Shown here in pieces: positions 58,809 through 64,000 of a stretch of DNA of 64,000 bases (the stretch's first letter is position 1; each line of letters starts with the position of its first letter). The stretch covers positions 14,747,807-14,811,806 of the forward strand of contig NC_058144.1 in NCBI RefSeq assembly GCF_011075055.1, given 5' to 3'. The notes beneath the pieces were generated by a model. That model did no database searches. It was not told the origin of the DNA and saw only the letters and a program-made list of their open reading frames with translations. The position numbers and the translations under genes were made by a program. This DNA comes from Mangifera indica (lineage: Eukaryota; Streptophyta; Magnoliopsida; Sapindales; Anacardiaceae).

Positions 58809-61687
58809 TGTAACACCTACAGGTAACCCAAAAGCATTATAGTCTTTTCCCTTATTTTAAATTAGGTTAATAAATGTTTTCTAGAGAGAGGCACGCTCAT
58901 ATGTAAGGGCACACATAACCATACATCATCAATAGAGTTTAAATTTTGAGATAAGATCATAATTGCGACAAATCAGATGATTTTTATAATTGAGTGACAT
59001 AACACATGTCTGTGTTCTAAGGTACATAACTTGTTTCACGTCCAGGAAACAAAATAAAAAAGAGGCATTACCCTAATTTTTGTCATTTTCTCATGCCTAT
59101 GGCTACACACCTAAAAGTGACATAGAGAAACAATTTTTGGTTGTTGGAGGAAGCCATTCATCAGTGGAAACGCCACAGCAACGTGAAGATCTTGGCATTC
59201 TCTAAAAGCCAAGTATGCAATGACTCATGGGTTGATTAAAGACTTTCAAATCATAAGTTAAATTGTTGTGAAAATATTGTGTTGATTCTTAGATGCCTAA
59301 GGGCCTATTTGATGATCAAATAATGATGATTTGTTGTTGGCATGGATGAAGATTAACGGATCAATGTAACGGTCAGTTTAGCAAAGTGCATAATCATGTT
59401 TGTAGTTTGATTATTCATGGATTAATGTTTGAAGGATGTTTAAATGTCTTCTATTATTTTATCAAGAAAATTATGATAAGTTAAATCATGTTGGCATATA
59501 TGTGAACCCTGCTAGTTTTTTATATGAATTTGTTGACATGTTGATTGGCAGAAATCTTAATAATAATGATTGCCAAATAATTAAGTAGTTTAGCATGATT
59601 ATATGGACGTAAATGTGACAATATGCTTTAGGGTATGTAGAGATATGTTTTTGAAACTACATATGTGCTTGTGTGGTTAGGAGTGCATGGAAAAACGTAA
59701 AACCCATTGGTTTCATGATCTTTAAGTCGTAAAATACTGTCATGTATGGCCTCATACATGTCTGTGTACCCTTAATGCAAAATAAGAAATTCTGAATTTT
59801 TTGCACGCTCATTTTGAGGAAGGACACATATGATCCTGTGGTATGGGACACACGCACATGTGTGAGTTTCTATGAGTTTCTAAAAGTGGACATCGTGCTT
59901 AAATAGAGGAACACAAGGGTGCACTTTAGACACACACTTGCGTAGATAGTTAAATGACCATTTTACCCTTAGACTAAGCACAAGGAACAAAAAGAAGAAG
60001 AAAATAAAAAAAAGAAACATTGGTAAGAAAGACAAGGTAGTTAGAGATAAAAGAAGTGTTCGACTATGTGGAAGATGGCACAAGACCTTGATCGAGTTGG
60101 ATCCAATCAAAAATAAAAAAAAGTTAAGAAAAGTGGTATACATCAAGATGGCCACCAACAAGTGTAAGTGGCGATGTACGTGAAAACAATACGGTTGGAT
60201 ACTTATGAGATGCATAATGTACTTGGCACCAAGCACATTAGTCATTCCATTCAATTCAATTCAGGTATGCATGGTAAGAGATTGTGATTTTTCAATCTAG
60301 TTAGTAAATTGGGAATAGAAAAAAAAATGATATGAAAATTATACAGGGTATAATATGATAAATGGTAAAAAATACGTTTATAAAAAAATGTCATAAAATT
60401 TGGATACAAAATGTGTATATGCCGGTTTAATACAACACATCATTACTAATACGTTTATAAAAATACTACAATATCAATCATAATTTTAACACTTTTCTTA
60501 GATTTTCTTGTTAACAATTTAAATGTAAAGTATCTAGTTGACTGTTAAACCTAATACAATATAATATATAATCAAGATTAAATCATCACAAAAAATTTTC
60601 AAGAAAGGTTAAGGATTTTGATGAAAAAAAATTGGGTTTTTTGTTTTATTTAATTATGACATTATGATAATTAATTGAAAATACAAGGGATATTTTTGTA
60701 CTTTGAAAAATAAATAAAAAATAGAAAACATAAAAAAGGCAAAAATATGTGTTTAATATGGGAAATATTTTTAAATACGCATTTATTATGTTTTGTGTTC
60801 AAAAATTCAAAATTGTGTGTTTAAAATGCAAATTAAATGGGAACGTAAATTAAACACGACTAATTCGTGTTTTTACTAACTAAGCTTTTTAGATAGTTCT
60901 TTACATGGTCAGTGGGATACATTACATACTTACCCGTGATAGGGGCCATCTTAGAATGGTTTAGATAGTAGTTCCGTAATTAGCATAAATGGTAAAGGAA
61001 AGACTATGATTAGATTTTCTAATGTGATCATGGTATCCTAGTTAGCTAGCCCAATAAGTCGTATGACATGTGCATAAAACACGGTAGATAGTGACACATA
61101 AGGTGTCTTATGCTTTCACTGGGATATCAGATATGTCGATTTCAACTTAGACTCTAGTAAACTTTGTGGATGGCCTCTGTTAAGGCACGAAGGTGCCAAA
61201 TTGTGACCACATCTAGATTCATAAATAGAATGCCAAGGTTATCAACTTTATGTATTATTAAGAGTACCAAAAGGTCACCAACTTACTAAATATTTTTACT
61301 CATGTGTTCTTTTTATGTTGTTTTGTAAGTAAAGGTGAATAACAAGACATGCGAAAGAGCTAGCAGTCTAGTGAGTAGCTGTGCAAGTGTAAAGAACATA
61401 ATAGTTATTTTCTAGATCTCTTTATACTTATGTATTTATGACAACCAGTTATAGTTTTATGATTGTTTATACATAATGAATATTCGGATTGACTTTTTAG
61501 ATTTTTTTTATTCATGAAGTTTAATAAATGAGGTAATTCAATTAACATTATGAGTTTCACATTTTTGCATGTTGAGTAATTATCACCATGCATTAAATTC
61601 AATAGTTTTAAAACTAGGAAGTTAAGTCATACACGTTTCTTTGGGTCATATTCTGTGTAAAGATATGTATATAAAAAGGGTGTTATA
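58809..61687 (+). mobile_element. 3' LTR-like sequence of gypsy C
   Basis: It starts TGTAACACCTACAGG right after a purine tract AAAGGGGGAGGA and ends near AAAGGGTGTTA. Its last 420 bases match the LTR fragment at 18541-18968 (AGGTCACCAACTTACT, GAGCTAGCAGTCTA, GGTCATATTCTGTGTAAAGAT). At about 2.9 kb it is long for one LTR and may hide further insertions between about 59000 and 60900. The minus frames at 59657-60254 and 61405-61602 lie within it and are not genes. Confidence 0.6.
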
Positions 61688-62787
61688 ACACCCGTGTATG
61701 AAAGGTAGAATAAAGAATGAAAATGGGAACTAGGTTAAATTTTAATGGGTTGTCATTAGAGATAACATAGAGATCCTAGATGTGTAGTAGTACCTAATAT
61801 GCCCAAAAGATGAGATTGTAAAAGGGCACGAGATATGATTAGGGTGAAAGCTAATATGAGTCCGAAGTGATCCAATGTTAGAGACACATGCATGCTAAAC
61901 GTCTAAAGGTTGTTATGAGGGGACACTATGAGTACAAACTCCTTGCATCGCCTACAATAGGGCATGTCTATAGTAGGACACCTTACCAACAATAGGATAC
62001 TAGCTCACAACAAAGCTAATTAAGATGATGTTCAATAATTCAATAGTGGTGTAGGTGAATGGATTACACAATGAGTGCTTACATGACTAGGGTGTCAAAT
62101 CCTAGTATTCTATCTAGTTTGATCAACCTAGTATACAGCTATAAGACATAGCTTCTAGATCACGACGCTTTCATCGATAGATGATATGGTCATAATAGTT
62201 AGGAATTTGCAGAATGGTTCTTTAGTGATCGAGTGAGACATAATTAACCCTAGAGATGATATGGTTACACTAGTTAGGGATTCAGAGAGTGATTCCTTAG
62301 TGACAAAGTCTAGATGACAAAGATAATATAGGTCAAGATAAGGGCATTTTGGGAATAAGTAAAAATTAGTTGTAGAGTCTCCTACTTATTGAGTGTTTTA
62401 TCGCTCACTCCCTTGCTTTTATGTATACAGATATAGGTGATTATGATAGCTACGGGGTAAGCAATGGTTAATAGATATAGTGCAATTGAAAGCGTTTCTA
62501 TCATTTCATGTCTTAATAGTTTATGTCGACTTTTGTTTTCATGTATTCGACTACACACACTATAATAATGTTGTTAATGTTTTAATAATGTAGACATCTT
62601 TTGTATGCTTCCAACTATTGTTTTTTTTCAAAAAGGGCATTTCTGAAATTTCCATAGTTTATAAATAATGTTTTATTCAAGAATTTTTGTGATTTATTTA
62701 TGAGTTTTTAAAATGTATGCATGCTCAAATGGTCTAACTAGTAACATCTTCTTCTGAAGGGTAGTACTTCTAGAAATAGATGTTACA
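61688..62787 (+). mobile_element. Abutting second LTR of a related family
   Basis: It begins TAACACCCGTGTATG immediately after the end of the previous LTR, probably having lost its first bases, and ends AGATGTTACA at 62787. It shares with the nested LTRs the TAGTAGGACAC array and the stretch TTATCxCTCACTxCCTT, so it is a related LTR. No internal region follows; no duplication could be assigned. Confidence 0.55.
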
Positions 62788-63194
62788 CATCTAAGTGGAT
62801 TTCTCTTTTCAGGTTAGTCTAGGGGATGTACTCTTAACATGTACTCATGTGTTACATCAGGTTGACACTCATAACCTTAACATGTGAGATTTGTCATTAT
62901 CTTTCGATAAGTTCGTATAACATTATGATAGCCTTATCATATTATATATGCCCTTGGTTAGGAAAATAACGAGGCTAACCTCTTTTAGATAACCAATATA
63001 AATGCTCATACGATCCTCATGTTGAAACACCTTATTGATCCCTTGCCACGATTCTACCAACCTAAGAACATTTATCCAAGCATACATGTAACCACATGCA
63101 CTTACAAATAAAGATTGCCACTTGAATATCCAAATATGAATCTTTATGGATTTAGATCATCGAGAGGATTGGCTCTAGAGTACCTATTCCAACA
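62788..63194 (-). repeat. Copia-type LTR copy C (minus orientation, truncated)
   Basis: From CATCTAAGTGG on, this matches the outer thirds of copies A and B (ACATGTACTCATGTGTTACA, ACATGTGAGATTTGTCATTATC, ATGATAGCCTTATCAT) and ends ATTCCAACA at 63194, the same terminus as CCTAACA in copy B. The preceding gypsy LTRs therefore interrupt or adjoin this older repeat. Confidence 0.6.
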
Positions 63195-64000
63195 CAGTGT
63201 TCATCTTCTTCAATATGAGTGAACGATCGTGCATTCCTTATGTATGACCATTCATTATTATCTTTAACTCTAAATTTTATAATTCTAGTGATTGTCTTTA
63301 TACCCTAACACTTGAGACTTAAATCACACCTTAGGCCATGAAAATCAATTCTTTAACTAATTTGCATACTACAAATTTAGTATTTAAGAGTCATATCATA
63401 TTTTATTATTAGACTGACATTCATTTCATGCCAAATTTTTTGGAAGCAAAGACTATTATCATGCTCAAAATCATATATTCCTTTATAAAGGTTTAAAAAA
63501 ATATCTAGAATCAACATACATGTTTAAGCATGCTTTCAATCCATAGATTTCAATATTCTATAAAGATTTCCCTTTACTTACCTATCCTCCATTGACCAAA
63601 CTATCTTCAAGTGGCTTAGATAATTTTTGATGATCTCTTTCCAACATTAGTTGACAATTCCAACATATGCTCCAATCATTCTCTCTTTCTAATGTTATAT
63701 GTTTGTGAATGTGAAAACATTTTGATAAATCTTTCTCTCAACTAAAACGTTTTTGTTTATATAATAAAAAATGCCACACAAAGTTCAACATTCCCTATGC
63801 ATGATCATCCAAGTAGTTCCAACCATCCTTATCATATTCCTCAACTTACAAACACAATTATCTAATAACCTTCGAATGCATGACTGTGCACTTCCAATAC
63901 ATAATCATGTAACATGACAAGATCATAACACTACCTATTTCATGATCATTCAAGCTTCTTGAATGATTTCAACTCATATACAGGTATGTAGTTCACCATG
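63195..64000. other. Unassigned AT-rich DNA to the window end
   Basis: No gene, RNA or clear repeat is seen. It is presumably more transposon-derived DNA. Confidence 0.4.

Overview
This window looks like AT-rich, repeat-packed DNA from a flowering plant nucleus. It has one intron-rich host locus of plant type, a cyclophilin with an arginine/serine-rich tail. Almost everything else is Ty3/gypsy, Ty1/copia, hAT and Mutator-type transposon material. Two primer-binding sites (10631-10642, 49651-49662) match the 3' end of plant initiator tRNA-Met on the + strand, and a third (36355-36366) does so on the - strand. No rRNA, CRISPR array, prokaryotic operon or convincing tRNA gene was seen. The species cannot be named from the sequence alone.

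Layout: 1-2640 is a decayed gypsy pol on the - strand. 4500-7390 is a decayed copia pol on the + strand. 7890-9122, 20161-21388 and 62788-63194 are three copies of one copia-type LTR on the - strand. 9438-18508 is a large decayed copia element on the + strand, sitting next to a gypsy LTR fragment. 21795-24855 is an hAT transposon with a broken transposase and a perfect 8-bp target-site duplication (TSD), and 25079-25991 is a small non-autonomous hAT with its own perfect 8-bp TSD. 27312-28187 is an 858-bp Mutator-like foldback element with a perfect 9-bp TSD.

29182-40845 is the host locus: a CYP95-like SR-cyclophilin. It has a nonsense codon in exon 3, changed active-site residues, an antisense 6.3-kb gypsy chromovirus (TSD GGCAC, LTRs differing at 2 of 654 positions) in intron 6, and a solo LTR (TSD CTTTG) further on. 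I read it as a degenerating or dead copy whose exons are still easy to recognise.

41709-64000 is a nest of gypsy and copia remnants. The best-resolved part is a gypsy pol (50331-58773). Its reverse transcriptase is split by a solo LTR (TSD CATCA), which is itself split by a younger LTR of the same family. Its integrase is split by a 279-bp hAT-like MITE (TSD ACTATTGC). The order of these insertions can be read directly. No new enzymatic system was found; the interest lies in insertion chronology, in LTR-internal tandem repeats, in a chromovirus reading frame that runs through its polypurine tract into the LTR, and in the foldback element upstream of the cyclophilin.
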